The notes under the pieces: generated by a model | Database searches by the model: none | What the model saw: the letters and a program-made list of their open reading frames with translations, nothing else | Told to the model about the DNA's origin: nothing | Shown: positions 1-7,642 of the stretch, piece by piece | Layout of the letters: every line of letters starts with the position of its first letter | Numbering within the stretch: the first letter of the stretch is position 1 | Translations under genes and position numbers: made by a program | NCBI RefSeq assembly: GCF_028292965.1 | Contig: NZ_JAQGLG010000053.1 | Coordinates: forward strand, 1-46,493 | Source: Sphingomonas bacterium | GTDB taxonomy: Bacteria > Pseudomonadota > Alphaproteobacteria > Sphingomonadales > Sphingomonadaceae | Direction of reading: 5' to 3' | Length of the DNA: 46,493 bases

Positions 1-210
1 AACGTCGTTGACCACCTCGCCTGCGATCTTCAGCTCGCCCGAGGTGATCTCCTCGAGGCCCGCGATGGTGCGCAGAAGGGTCGACTTGCCGCAACCGGAC
101 GGCCCGACAAAGACGATGAACTCGCCAGATTTGATGTCGAGGTCGATGCCGTGCAGGATGTTCAGCGCACCATAGGACTGCCTGACTTGCCTGAGCGTGA
201 GATCGGCCAT
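1..210 (-). CDS. ABC transporter ATP-binding protein, N-terminal part (MalK/UgpC type)
   Basis: Only the first 70 codons lie in the window; the gene runs off the left edge. The translation starts [16 protein letters not shown] and carries a Walker A motif, GPSGCGKST, at about residues 37-45, followed by the [10 protein letters not shown] helix typical of the MalK/UgpC sugar-importer ATPases. A good ribosome site (GGGAGG) lies just upstream of the ATG. In this family the protein hydrolyses ATP at the inner membrane to power uptake of sugars or glycerol phosphate. The gene is 34 bp downstream of an ORF ending in alpha-glucosidase sequence, which fits a maltooligosaccharide-type operon. The substrate cannot be told from this fragment. 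Confidence 0.9.
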   Translation of the reverse strand, partial: MADLTLRQVRQSYGALNILHGIDLDIKSGEFIVFVGPSGCGKSTLLRTIAGLEEITSGELKIAGEVVNDV

Positions 211-244
211 GCTTTCCTCCCGATGATCGTGTTCTCCGGCCGGT

Positions 245-703
245 TCAGGCTGCGCGCGCGAACCAGGCCCCGTAACTTCCCAGACTGATCGTTCGCCCGG
301 CCGGTGCTTCGGAGAAGCCATGGCCGGTCAGTGGCTGAAGCCGCAGCTCGGCGCCGAGATCGACGCTGACGGGCTCGGCGCCAAGATTGAAGGCACAGAC
401 GATGCGCTCGTTGCCGAGATCGCGGGTCAGCAGGATCACCTCGCCCTCGGCAAGCTGGAACTCGATGCCGCCGCCGGCCAGCGCGGGATGGGCGCGGCGG
501 AAGGCGTCGATCAGCGGCTGGGTCTTGACCTTGTCGGTCGCCGACCAGATCAGCAGGCGGCGCTCGCCATCGGCCTGGCGGAGCAAATCGCCATAGCCGC
601 GCGGATAGCCGGCGGGCACGCGCGGATCGGACCTGCCACAGCCGGCCAGCGAGAGCGCCGCGGCGAGCAAGATCAGCATGTCGCGCGCTGCCGGCACCTT
701 CAT
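245..703 (-). pseudogene. Chimeric ORF: solute-binding lipoprotein N-terminus fused to alpha-glucosidase C-terminus
   Basis: The ORF is open from an ATG at 703 (a TTG at 769 is also in frame). Residues 1-21 (from MKVPAARDM to the LAGC lipobox) are a lipoprotein signal. The next 45 or so residues (VPAGYPRGYGDLLRQA, then LLIWSATDK and QPLIDAF) look like the N-terminus of an iron/polyamine-type periplasmic binding protein. From RRAHPAL onward the sequence instead matches the C-terminal beta-domain of GH13 alpha-glucosidases (GNERIVCAFNLGAEP, then GSYGAWFA at the end). The join falls near nt 479-502, where both families have an F-R-x-x-HP type segment. A binding protein needs over 300 residues and a glucosidase over 500, so neither activity is expected from this 152-residue product. 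It is most likely the scar of a deletion that happened to stay in frame. The assignment of both halves rests on remembered family motifs. Confidence 0.7.
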
Positions 704-784
704 CCTTTCACGCGCGACGCGCCCGATCTGGTCATCGGGGCTTTTCTGCCGCAATGATGGCGCCGTCAATGTGCGGGGTCTGAC

Positions 785-1453
785 GTGGCGCGTATCCTGT
801 TGGTCGAGGACGATCCGTCGCTGGCGCGCGGGCTGAGCGCCACGCTGAAGGCGTCGGGCTATGCCGTCGACGTCGCCGAGGATGGCGAGACCGCGCTGGC
901 GCTGGCGCGCGAGGAGCCGTTCGCGCTGATCACGCTCGATCTCGGTCTGCCCGACATGTCCGGGCTGGTCGTGCTGCAGCGCTTGCGGCGCGAGGGGGCG
1001 AAGACGCCGATCCTGATCCTGACGGCGCGCGACGCGATCGAGGACCGGGTGGCGGGGCTCGACGCGGGGGCGGACGATTATCTGCTCAAGCCGTTCGAGC
1101 CGAGCGAGCTGGAGGCGCGCATCCGGGCCTTGCTGCGCCGCGCGCAGGGCGAGGCGTCGCCGGTGGTGACGATCGGCGCGTTGAGTATCGATGCCGGGCG
1201 CGCGGTGGCGATGGTCGGTGAGCGCATGCTCGACCTGAGGCGGCGCGAATGGACGGTGCTGGAGCGGCTGGTGGCGCGGGCCGGCAAGGTCGTCGCCAAG
1301 GATCGGCTGGCGGGTGAGATTTTCGGGTTCGACGAGCCGGTCGGGCCCAATGCGGTGGAGGTCTATGTCGCGCGGCTGCGGCGCAAGCTTGGGCCGGACG
1401 GGCCCGAGATCCGTACCATCCGCGGGCTCGGTTACATGCTCGTCGCGCCATGA
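785..1453 (+). CDS. OmpR/PhoB-family response regulator (TctD/QseB-like)
   Basis: This 222-residue protein has an N-terminal receiver domain with the acidic pair E8-D9-D10, the phosphoacceptor D52 in LDLGLPD and K102 in LLKPFEPSE. A C-terminal winged-helix domain (about 125-222) ends VEVYVARLRRKLG...IRGLGYML. It starts with GTG at 785. Its stop overlaps the ATG of the downstream kinase by 4 bp (ATGA), so the two are translationally coupled. TctD-type regulators control tri- and dicarboxylate uptake in other proteobacteria. The carboxylate transporter and TctC-domain gene nearby support the same role here, and the GACAG direct repeats at 2863, 6176 and 7557 are candidate binding sites. Family assignment is firm; the ligand is inferred. 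Confidence 0.93.
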   Translation: MARILLVEDDPSLARGLSATLKASGYAVDVAEDGETALALAREEPFALITLDLGLPDMSGLVVLQRLRREGAKTPILILTARDAIEDRVAGLDAGADDYLLKPFEPSELEARIRALLRRAQGEASPVVTIGALSIDAGRAVAMVGERMLDLRRREWTVLERLVARAGKVVAKDRLAGEIFGFDEPVGPNAVEVYVARLRRKLGPDGPEIRTIRGLGYMLVAP

Positions 1454-2859
1454 CGCTGGCGAGTTTATGGGCGCGGGCCGACCGGTCGATCACCGCGCGG
1501 TTGCTGCGCGGCATGGTGCTGCCGATGGCGGGGCTGGCGCTGCTGCTCGGCATCGGCGGTGCGCTGGCGATCCGCGGCGCGGTGGAGACGGTCAATGACC
1601 GTATCCTGGGCGCGGCCTCGCGCGCCATCGCCGAATCGCTGACGGTCGAGGATGGCGAGATCGCGCTCAACCTGTCGCCGGCGATCTTCGGGATGATCGA
1701 GGATACCGAGCGCGACAATGTCTATTACAGCGTGCGCCAGAACGGCCGGGCGATCACCGGCTATGCCGATCTGCCGAGTATCGCGAGCGGCATGCGCGAT
1801 ACCGAGGTGCGGTTCGGTGACGCGGTCTATCGCGGTCGCGCGGTGCGCATCGTCAGCGAGGGGCGGCGCCTGTCGGGCGTGGCCCAGCCGGTGGTGGTGG
1901 AGGTGGCCGAGACGCTGGGCACGCGCGAGCGGATCGAGCGGCGCCTCCTAGTCGGGCTGGCGGCGCTGGAGGCGTTGCTGATCGGGCTGACGGCGTTGTT
2001 GCTCCCGCTCGCGGTGCGCTGGGGGATCCGGCCGCTGGTGACGCTGCGCGAGGAGATGGACCATCGGCTGGCGGTCGATCTGACGCCGCTGTCGCTCGAC
2101 GGGGTGCCGGTCGAGCTGCGCGATCTGGTGGCGGCGTTCAACGGCATGTTGCGGCGGCTCGACGCGGCGTTGCAGCGCATGCGGCAGTTCACCGCCGATG
2201 CCTCGCACCAGTTGCGCACGCCGCTGCAGATCCTGCGCACCCATATCGGCGTGCTGCGCGTGGCGGCGCCGGGCAGCGCCGAGGCGACGGGCTCGCTGGC
2301 CGATATCGACCAGGCCAGCGCGCGGTTGCAGCGGCTGGTGGTGCAACTGCTCAACCTTGCGCGGGCCGACAATGCCGCGCCGCCGGTCGAATCCTTCGCG
2401 GTGGTCGATGCCAATGCGCTGGCCGCCTCAGTGGCGGAGGACCATGCCGCAGAGGCGATCGCGCGCGGTATCGAGCTGCGCTTCGAGCGGGCCAGCCACG
2501 CGGCGCCGATCCGCACGCAGGATCTGCTGGCGGCGGAACTGCTCGGCAATCTGGTAGACAATGCGATCCGCTATAATCGCGACGGCGGGCATGTCGCGGT
2601 GTCGGTGGTGCGTGCGACGGACGGGGTCGACATTCTGGTCGAGGATGATGGGCCCGGCATCCCGCTGGCAGATCGCGGGCGGGTGATGACGCGCTTCTCA
2701 CGGCTGGATCGCGACGCGCCGCGCGAGGGCAGCGGACTTGGCCTGTCGATCGCCGAGGCGCTGGCCGGCGCGCTGGGCGCCACGCTGACGCTCGACCAGG
2801 CGCGGTCGGGACAGGGGCTGCTGGTACGGGTGCGTTTCCCGGCTGCGACGCAAGAATAA
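1450..2859 (+). CDS. Sensor histidine kinase, TctE-like
   Basis: The 469-residue protein has two membrane helices, at about 22-41 and 166-189, enclosing a periplasmic sensor of roughly 120 residues that resembles the 2CSK_N domain of TctE/QseC kinases. A HAMP-like linker follows, then the H-box (SHQLRTPLQ, phospho-acceptor H253), an N-box (NLVDNAIRYN), and G-boxes (EDDGPGIP and GSGLGLSIAEAL). All catalytic motifs are intact. It pairs with the regulator encoded just upstream through a 4-bp overlap. It should sit in the inner membrane and report a periplasmic small molecule, plausibly a carboxylate given the TctE-like architecture and the transporter genes downstream. Confidence 0.92.
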   Translation: MTLASLWARADRSITARLLRGMVLPMAGLALLLGIGGALAIRGAVETVNDRILGAASRAIAESLTVEDGEIALNLSPAIFGMIEDTERDNVYYSVRQNGRAITGYADLPSIASGMRDTEVRFGDAVYRGRAVRIVSEGRRLSGVAQPVVVEVAETLGTRERIERRLLVGLAALEALLIGLTALLLPLAVRWGIRPLVTLREEMDHRLAVDLTPLSLDGVPVELRDLVAAFNGMLRRLDAALQRMRQFTADASHQLRTPLQILRTHIGVLRVAAPGSAEATGSLADIDQASARLQRLVVQLLNLARADNAAPPVESFAVVDANALAASVAEDHAAEAIARGIELRFERASHAAPIRTQDLLAAELLGNLVDNAIRYNRDGGHVAVSVVRATDGVDILVEDDGPGIPLADRGRVMTRFSRLDRDAPREGSGLGLSIAEALAGALGATLTLDQARSGQGLLVRVRFPAATQE

Positions 2860-2862
2860 CTC

Positions 2863-2879
2863 TGACAGCCTCGTGACAG
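2863..2879 (+). promoter_or_regulatory. Direct-repeat operator TGACAG-N5-TGACAG (predicted response-regulator box 1)
   Basis: Two TGACAG hexamers start at 2863 and 2874, an 11-bp period, in the gap between the kinase stop and the YncE-like gene at 2954. The sequence GCGCGCTACCA follows, with its TA 10 bp after the second repeat. Tandem hexamers with an 11-bp period are the usual site form of OmpR/PhoB-family regulators. The same arrangement recurs at 6176 and 7557. Confidence 0.6.
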
Positions 2880-2953
2880 GTTCGCGCGCTACCAACAGCT
2901 CGCGATAGAGCCGGATCATCCGGCCGTGCATTATTCTCGAGGGAGAGGTCTCA

Positions 2954-4006
2954 GTGCGAAAGTTATTGACGTCCGCGGCCTGTGCCGCGCTTCTCGCCGG
3001 TTGTCATGGTGGCGGCGCCACCGACAATGGCGCGGCGATGAACGAGGCTGCGGTAACTGCCGCCACCGCCTTCACGATCGACAAGGTATCGCTGCCAGGC
3101 GAAGGCCGCGGCGATTATCTGACGGTCGATAACGATGCGCGCCGGCTGTACGTCACGCATAGCAGCCAGGTGCATATCCTCGATCTCGATACGCTCCGGC
3201 CGGTCGCCACCGTCACCGGGCTGAAGGCGGCGCACGGCGTCGCGCTGGCCGGCGGCCATGGCTTCGTCTCGGACGGCGACCAGAATGCGGTGATCGAGTT
3301 CGACCCCGCCACCGGCAAGGTGCTGAAGACCATCCCGACCGGCAAGAAGCCCGACAGCATCCTGCACGACGCGGCATCGGGCATGGTGTGGGCGTTCAAC
3401 GGCGATTCGGAGGAGATCAGCGTGATCGACCCGGTCAAGGGCGCGGTGATCAAGACGATCAAGCTGCCGCATGGGCCGGAATTCTCGCAGACCGACAATC
3501 AGGGCAAGATCTGGGTCAATATGGAGGAGGGCAACAGCATCGGCGTGCTCGACGCCAAGGCGATGACGCTGACCGGTACGATCGCGCTGACCGGATGCGA
3601 CGGCCCGGCACCGCTCGCCTTCGATCCCGCCAACCGCGTGCTGTTCGCGGGTTGCGGCAACAAGGTGATGGTCGTGGCGGATGCCGATTCGGGCAAGATC
3701 CTGGCCAGCGTGCCGGTCGGCGGCGACCCTGACGGCATCGTGTTCGATGCGCAGCGCAAGCGCGTCTATGTCGCCAATCGCGACGGCGGCTGGACCATTG
3801 TCGACCAGGTGGACAAGGGTACCTACCGCGTCGACCAGACGCTCAAGATCGACGAATATGCCAAGACCGGCGCGCTCGACCCCAAGACGCACCGCGTCTT
3901 CTCGTCGACCGCCGATCTGGTCTGGCCGCCGGCGGTGCCGGGCAAGAAGCATCTGCCCAACGCCAAATCCGGCACGTTCCGCCTGATGGTGGTTTCCGAG
4001 AAATAA
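2954..4006 (+). CDS. YncE-like beta-propeller lipoprotein
   Basis: The gene starts with GTG behind a GGGAGAGG ribosome site. The N-terminus MRKLLTSAACAALLAGC is a lipoprotein signal with a lipobox cysteine at residue 17. The rest (350 residues in all) consists of propeller repeats of the YVTN/YncE type, for example RRLYVTHSSQVHILDLDTL, AVIEFDPATGKVLKTIPTG and RKRVYVANRDGG. Such proteins are periplasmic or lipid-anchored seven-bladed propellers; E. coli YncE is iron-regulated, but no enzymatic role is established. It is the first gene after the two-component system and lies behind predicted box 1. A paralogue at 20890-21957 sits in the matching position of the second module, suggesting both serve the neighbouring TonB-dependent receptors. 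Confidence 0.88.
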   Translation: MRKLLTSAACAALLAGCHGGGATDNGAAMNEAAVTAATAFTIDKVSLPGEGRGDYLTVDNDARRLYVTHSSQVHILDLDTLRPVATVTGLKAAHGVALAGGHGFVSDGDQNAVIEFDPATGKVLKTIPTGKKPDSILHDAASGMVWAFNGDSEEISVIDPVKGAVIKTIKLPHGPEFSQTDNQGKIWVNMEEGNSIGVLDAKAMTLTGTIALTGCDGPAPLAFDPANRVLFAGCGNKVMVVADADSGKILASVPVGGDPDGIVFDAQRKRVYVANRDGGWTIVDQVDKGTYRVDQTLKIDEYAKTGALDPKTHRVFSSTADLVWPPAVPGKKHLPNAKSGTFRLMVVSEK

Positions 4007-4017
4007 GCAGCGACGGA

Positions 4018-4042
4018 CGGGCGGCACCTTTGGTGCCGCCCG
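4018..4042. other. Perfect stem-loop between the YncE-like gene and the transporter gene
   Basis: Arms CGGGCGGCACC (4018-4028) and GGTGCCGCCCG (4032-4042) are perfectly complementary around a TTT loop. No T-run follows on the + strand, so it is not a standard intrinsic terminator. It could protect the upstream mRNA or reduce read-through into the symporter gene 28 bp downstream. Confidence 0.55.
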
Positions 4043-4070
4043 GACCACATGCGCGTGAGGGGAGAGAGAC

Positions 4071-5423
4071 ATGGCCGAGAGCATCACCATCGAACCGATC
4101 GACGAGACCCATACCGTCGATGGCGAATCCGGACCCGTGGGCTGGTGGCGGATCATGGACACCAAGATCGGCATCGTGCCGATTCCGGTGTTCATCGCCG
4201 TCGCATTGCTGATCGCGGCCTATGTCGCGCGGGGCAAGGTTCCGGCGGATCTGACCACCAACATCTTGATCCTCACGGCCGGCGGCTTCGCCTGCGCCGA
4301 GATCGGCAAGCATATTCCGGGCCTGAGGAAGGTCGGCGCGGCCGCGATCCTCGCCACCTTCGTGCCGTCGTTGCTGGTCTATCTCGGGATCATCCCGACC
4401 TCGTTGAAGGAGTCGATCTCGACCTTCACCGAGCAGAGCAATTTCCTCTATCTGTTCATCGGCTCGATCATCGTCGGCAGTATCCTGGGCATGGACCGCA
4501 AGATGCTGATCGGCGGGTTCCTCAGGATCCTGGTGCCGATCCTCAGCGGATCGATCGCTGCGGCGGCGGTCGGTGCCGCGGTCGGCACGGCGCTGGGCAT
4601 GGGGTTCAAGCACACCGTGTTCATGGTCATCGTGCCGGTGCTCGGCGGCGGGGTCGGCGAGGGCGCCATCCCGCTGTCGATCGGTTATGCCGCGCTGGGC
4701 GGCGGCAAGCAGGGCGATCTGCTCGCCGAGATCCTGCCGGCGGTGATGTTCGGCAGCCTGGCGGCAATCCTGCTGGCGGGCGCACTCAACCTCTATGGCA
4801 AGCGCCGGCCCGATCTGACGGGCGAGGGGCAGTTGCAGCCCGGCGAGCATGATGTGCACCTGACCGGCAAGGAGGCGCCGCGCTTCGTGCCCGACCTGCA
4901 GACCATCGGCGGTGCGGTGGTGCTGGCGATGACGCTCTACACCATCGGCGCGCTGGTGCAGGACCTGACCAAGTTTCCGGGGCCGGTAACGATGCTGTTC
5001 CTCGCCGTCATCCTCAAGCTCGGCAAGCTCGTCTCGCCGCGGCTCGAACAGGGCGCGTACCGCAACTATCAGTTCTTCGCCGCTTTGGTCACCTATCCGC
5101 TGCTGTTCGCCATCGGCGTTTCCAAGACGCCGTGGGAGAAGCTGATGAGCGCCTTCAACCTGCCCGAGATCGTCACCATCCTGGCGACGGTGACCACCCT
5201 GGTCGTGACGGGGTTCTTCACCGGGCGGCTGGTCAACATCCACCCGATCGAATCCGGCATCATCACCGCCTGCCGCGCGAGCCAGGGCGGCACCGGCGAC
5301 GTCGCCATCCTCAGCGCCTCCAATCGCATGATGCTGATGCCGTTCGCCCAGGTCGCGACGCGGATCGGCGGCGCGCTGACCGTCACCCTGGCGCTCGCCC
5401 TGTTCGCCAAGTTCGGCGGGTAA
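4071..5423 (+). CDS. 2-hydroxycarboxylate transporter family symporter (citrate/malate type)
   Basis: This 450-residue polytopic membrane protein has the two family signatures of 2HCT transporters (CitS, CitN, CimH). The first is a glycine-rich motif, LGGGVGEGAIPLS, at about residues 191-203. The second is a C-terminal segment at about 385-415 with the key parts NIHPIESGIITACRASQGG and GDVAILSASNRM. Known members import citrate, malate or related 2-hydroxycarboxylates with Na+ or H+. The start has a strong AGGGGAG site. It lies 64 bp after the YncE-like gene and 10 bp before the next ORF. A 2HCT symporter next to a TctDE-like system and a TctC-domain regulator is the main argument that this locus handles carboxylates. 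The exact substrate cannot be read from sequence. Confidence 0.93.
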   Translation: MAESITIEPIDETHTVDGESGPVGWWRIMDTKIGIVPIPVFIAVALLIAAYVARGKVPADLTTNILILTAGGFACAEIGKHIPGLRKVGAAAILATFVPSLLVYLGIIPTSLKESISTFTEQSNFLYLFIGSIIVGSILGMDRKMLIGGFLRILVPILSGSIAAAAVGAAVGTALGMGFKHTVFMVIVPVLGGGVGEGAIPLSIGYAALGGGKQGDLLAEILPAVMFGSLAAILLAGALNLYGKRRPDLTGEGQLQPGEHDVHLTGKEAPRFVPDLQTIGGAVVLAMTLYTIGALVQDLTKFPGPVTMLFLAVILKLGKLVSPRLEQGAYRNYQFFAALVTYPLLFAIGVSKTPWEKLMSAFNLPEIVTILATVTTLVVTGFFTGRLVNIHPIESGIITACRASQGGTGDVAILSASNRMMLMPFAQVATRIGGALTVTLALALFAKFGG

Positions 5424-5433
5424 GGGCGGGGCG

Positions 5434-6171
5434 TTGGCGGTACCCGCGCTCATCGCGACCGCCCTGATACTGGCCGGCGTCGGGCTCTCGCTCGGCGGCG
5501 CCAATGATGCCGGGCGGTATGGCGACAGGCTGCTTGCCGAGGCGGCGCACCGAAGTGGCGCCGCGTTGCATATCGAGGCGCGCGACAAGGGCGGCGCGCC
5601 GATCGCGATCGGCCCGGCGGTGACGGGCGGCGTGACGGTGCCGCTGGCCGATGCGATGGGCCATGCGATCGGCACGTTGACGGCCGCGCCCGGCACCCAC
5701 GCCGCCGCGACCGCCGCCTGGCTGTCGCGGCGGATCTATGTCGCCGGCAATCTTGCCGAACCCGACCCATTCATCGCCGGCGCGGTACACGCGCCCCGCG
5801 CCGATGCGCTGGTCGAGAAGATGCTGGCGCGCTTTCCCGATCTGGTGACGCTGGCACTCCATGTCGCGCCGCCGGGTGGCGGCAACATCATCGCCGCATC
5901 GAGCTTCGGCCGGATCGGCAAGCCGGGCGATAGCGACGACCGGCATGTCGAGCAGGACGGTGCCGTGCTGCGCGAGGTGACCGATAGCGGAACGCGTCTC
6001 GCGGTGGAATTGCCCCTGCTCGATCGCACCGGACACAGTATCGGCGCGCTGAGCACCAGCTTCACGGTGCCGGCGGGCAGCGACCCGCAGATGCGTTATG
6101 TCCGCGCCGTCGCGGTACGCGACGCGCTGGCGCGCCGGATTCCGTCGCGCGCGGCCTTGTTCGCACGCTGA
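5434..6171 (+). CDS. Secreted PAS/Cache-like protein of an unnamed family (member 1)
   Basis: The likely start is the TTG at 5434, 10 bp after the symporter stop, behind AAGGGCGGGG. Residues 1-22 (ALIATALILAGVGLSLGG region) form a signal or anchor. The C-terminal half shares a domain with the products of 6244-6759 and 21986-22861: F/H-P-D/E-L, a (T/V)LH-x-xPPG motif, an FGRIGKPGD-like turn, a (V/E)LPLxD...GxxIGALS strand pair, and a final motif RDALARRIPSRAALFAR. The first half looks like a worn second copy. The strand pattern is similar to PAS/Cache sensor domains, but I recognise no named family. It is predicted periplasmic with no catalytic motif. Its place between the symporter and another family member suggests ligand binding. 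Confidence 0.72.
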   Translation: MAVPALIATALILAGVGLSLGGANDAGRYGDRLLAEAAHRSGAALHIEARDKGGAPIAIGPAVTGGVTVPLADAMGHAIGTLTAAPGTHAAATAAWLSRRIYVAGNLAEPDPFIAGAVHAPRADALVEKMLARFPDLVTLALHVAPPGGGNIIAASSFGRIGKPGDSDDRHVEQDGAVLREVTDSGTRLAVELPLLDRTGHSIGALSTSFTVPAGSDPQMRYVRAVAVRDALARRIPSRAALFAR

Positions 6172-6175
6172 CCGA

Positions 6176-6192
6176 CGACAGCTTCACGACAG
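6176..6192 (+). promoter_or_regulatory. Direct-repeat operator CGACAG-N5-CGACAG (predicted response-regulator box 2)
   Basis: CGACAG occurs at 6176 and 6187, an 11-bp period, directly after the stop at 6171. It is followed by GCTGACGCGGTAAACC, with its TA 10 bp after the second repeat, as in box 1. It would drive the gene at 6244 separately from the upstream operon. Confidence 0.55.
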
Positions 6193-6243
6193 GCTGACGC
6201 GGTAAACCCTCCTCACGCGGAATAAAGCGTGAGGGAGAGGATG

Positions 6244-6759
6244 ATGATCAGGAAGACGATGCTGGCGCTCGCGCTGGCGGCAGGCGCCTTGACGGCGACC
6301 ATGGCCGGCGCGGCCGACAAGAACTGGACCCCGCCGGCGCAGAAGATCTACGCGCAGGCACTGTCCGACCAGACGATGAAGGCGCACCCCGAACTGCTCA
6401 GCGTCACGCTGCACGGTGTGCCGCCCGGGATGACCGACGCCTATACGATGTTCGCCGGTTCCTATCCGGATCGCATCGGCAACCCGGACGATCCCGATGA
6501 TATCGACGTGTCCAAAAAGGGCATCACGATCGTCGACCCGCGCTGGCACCGCACCAAGGACACCGCGCCGAAGTTCGTCGTGCTGATGCCGATGCGCGAC
6601 GTGCACGGCAACAATATCGGCCTGGTCGTCTATGCCTTCAAGGTGAAGGTCGCGGGCAACCAGTATGAGCGCACGCTCTACACCAGGGCGCTCGATATGC
6701 GCGATGCGCTGGCGCGACGCATCCCGAGCTACGAAGCATTGTTCGCCCCGGCGAAATGA
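6244..6759 (+). CDS. Secreted PAS/Cache-like protein of an unnamed family (member 2)
   Basis: Several starts are close together (GTG 6229, ATG 6241, ATG 6244). The GGGAGAGG just before 6241 gives the better spacing for 6244. The 171-residue product has a clear signal peptide (residues 1-24, ending MAGAA) and one copy of the domain shared with 5434-6171 and 21986-22861: HPELLSVTLHGVPPG, DRIGNPDDPDD, FVVLMPMRDVHGNNIGLV and the terminal RDALARRIPSYEALFAP. It should be a free periplasmic protein. Its stop overlaps the methyltransferase start by 4 bp. No catalytic residues are obvious; a ligand-binding or partner role for the TctE-like kinase is a guess. Confidence 0.78.
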   Translation: MIRKTMLALALAAGALTATMAGAADKNWTPPAQKIYAQALSDQTMKAHPELLSVTLHGVPPGMTDAYTMFAGSYPDRIGNPDDPDDIDVSKKGITIVDPRWHRTKDTAPKFVVLMPMRDVHGNNIGLVVYAFKVKVAGNQYERTLYTRALDMRDALARRIPSYEALFAPAK

Positions 6760-7559
6760 GCGACCCGGTCAGCCTCGCCGCGCGCCTGCCGCGTGCGGCG
6801 GGGCGCACCATCTTCGGCAGCGATGTCGCCGGTTATCACAGCGCGCGGCCGGGCTATCCGGCCGCGCTCTACCGGCTGATCACCGCGCGCCTGCCGGCGT
6901 TCGACGCGATCGCCGAGATCGGCCCGGGCACCGGCCTCGCCACCGAGGCGCTCGCGGCGTTCAAGCCGAGGCGCTTCGTCGCGTTCGAGCCCGATCCGGT
7001 GCTCGCCGCGCATCTGCGCACGCGCTTTGCCGAACTCGATGTGATCAATGACGATTTCTGCGCGGCGGAGGTCGCGGGCGGGTTCGATCTGATCGCCTCG
7101 GCCTCGTCGTTCCACTGGCTCGACCCCGAGATCGCGCTGCCCAGGGCGCGCGCACTGCTCAAGCCGGGCGGCTGCCTGGCGATCTGGTGGAACGTCTATC
7201 GCCAGAAGGGCATTGGCGATCCGTTCGCGGAAGCCGTGGCGCCGCTGCTCGCCGATATCGAGTTGCCGCCGTCGGAGGCGGCCGAGCGGCACTATTCGCT
7301 CGATATCGACCTGCATCGCGGACGGCTCGAAGCGGCGGGGTTCGGGGCGATCGAGCATCATGTGTTCCGCCGCGAGCGCGTGCTGAGCGCCGACGATGCG
7401 CGCGCGCTCTACGCCAGCTTCTCGCTGGTGCGGCTGCTGCCGTCGGCGCGGCGCGAGGCGCTGCTCGATGCGATCGCCGCGCTCGTCACCGACGAATTTG
7501 GCGGCGCTGCACCGAGCGTGCTGCTGTCGCCCATCTATCTGGCGACGGCGCCGGCGTGA
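6756..7559 (+). CDS. Class I SAM-dependent methyltransferase
   Basis: The 267-residue protein has SAM motif I, AEIGPGTG (about 53-60), an acidic loop FEPDP (about 75-79) and a post-I segment FDLIASASSFHWLDPE typical of the Methyltransf_11/25 group. It lacks a signal peptide and is cytosolic. Its ATG overlaps the stop of the preceding secreted protein, so it is co-translated with it. Related enzymes methylate small molecules, including trans-aconitate (Tam) and other carboxylates. That would suit the locus but cannot be decided from sequence. The substrate is unknown. Confidence 0.85.
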   Translation: MSDPVSLAARLPRAAGRTIFGSDVAGYHSARPGYPAALYRLITARLPAFDAIAEIGPGTGLATEALAAFKPRRFVAFEPDPVLAAHLRTRFAELDVINDDFCAAEVAGGFDLIASASSFHWLDPEIALPRARALLKPGGCLAIWWNVYRQKGIGDPFAEAVAPLLADIELPPSEAAERHYSLDIDLHRGRLEAAGFGAIEHHVFRRERVLSADDARALYASFSLVRLLPSARREALLDAIAALVTDEFGGAAPSVLLSPIYLATAPA

Positions 7560-7573
7560 CAGCACGGTGACAG
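7557..7573 (+). promoter_or_regulatory. Direct-repeat operator TGACAG-N5-TGACAG (predicted response-regulator box 3)
   Basis: TGACAG occurs at 7557 and 7568, an 11-bp period, overlapping the methyltransferase stop. The sequence CATCATGCGCGTAACAG follows, with its TA 11 bp after the second repeat. An imperfect palindrome (ATCATGC at 7575-7581, GCATGAT at 7590-7596) overlaps the predicted -10 and could bind a second regulator. The gene served would be the Bug-LuxR fusion at 7643. Confidence 0.6.
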
Positions 7574-7642
7574 CATCATGCGCGTAACAGCATGATACGG
7601 GACGATGCCGCAGAGCACGCCCGCCGAGAGGAGCAGGGCATA

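Noticed and set aside
3843..5696. A 617-codon open frame on the - strand opposite the symporter gene
   Set aside because: It is rich in Arg, His, Asp and Gln from antisense reading of GC-rich codons and has no domain. The + strand frame encodes a clear 2HCT transporter.
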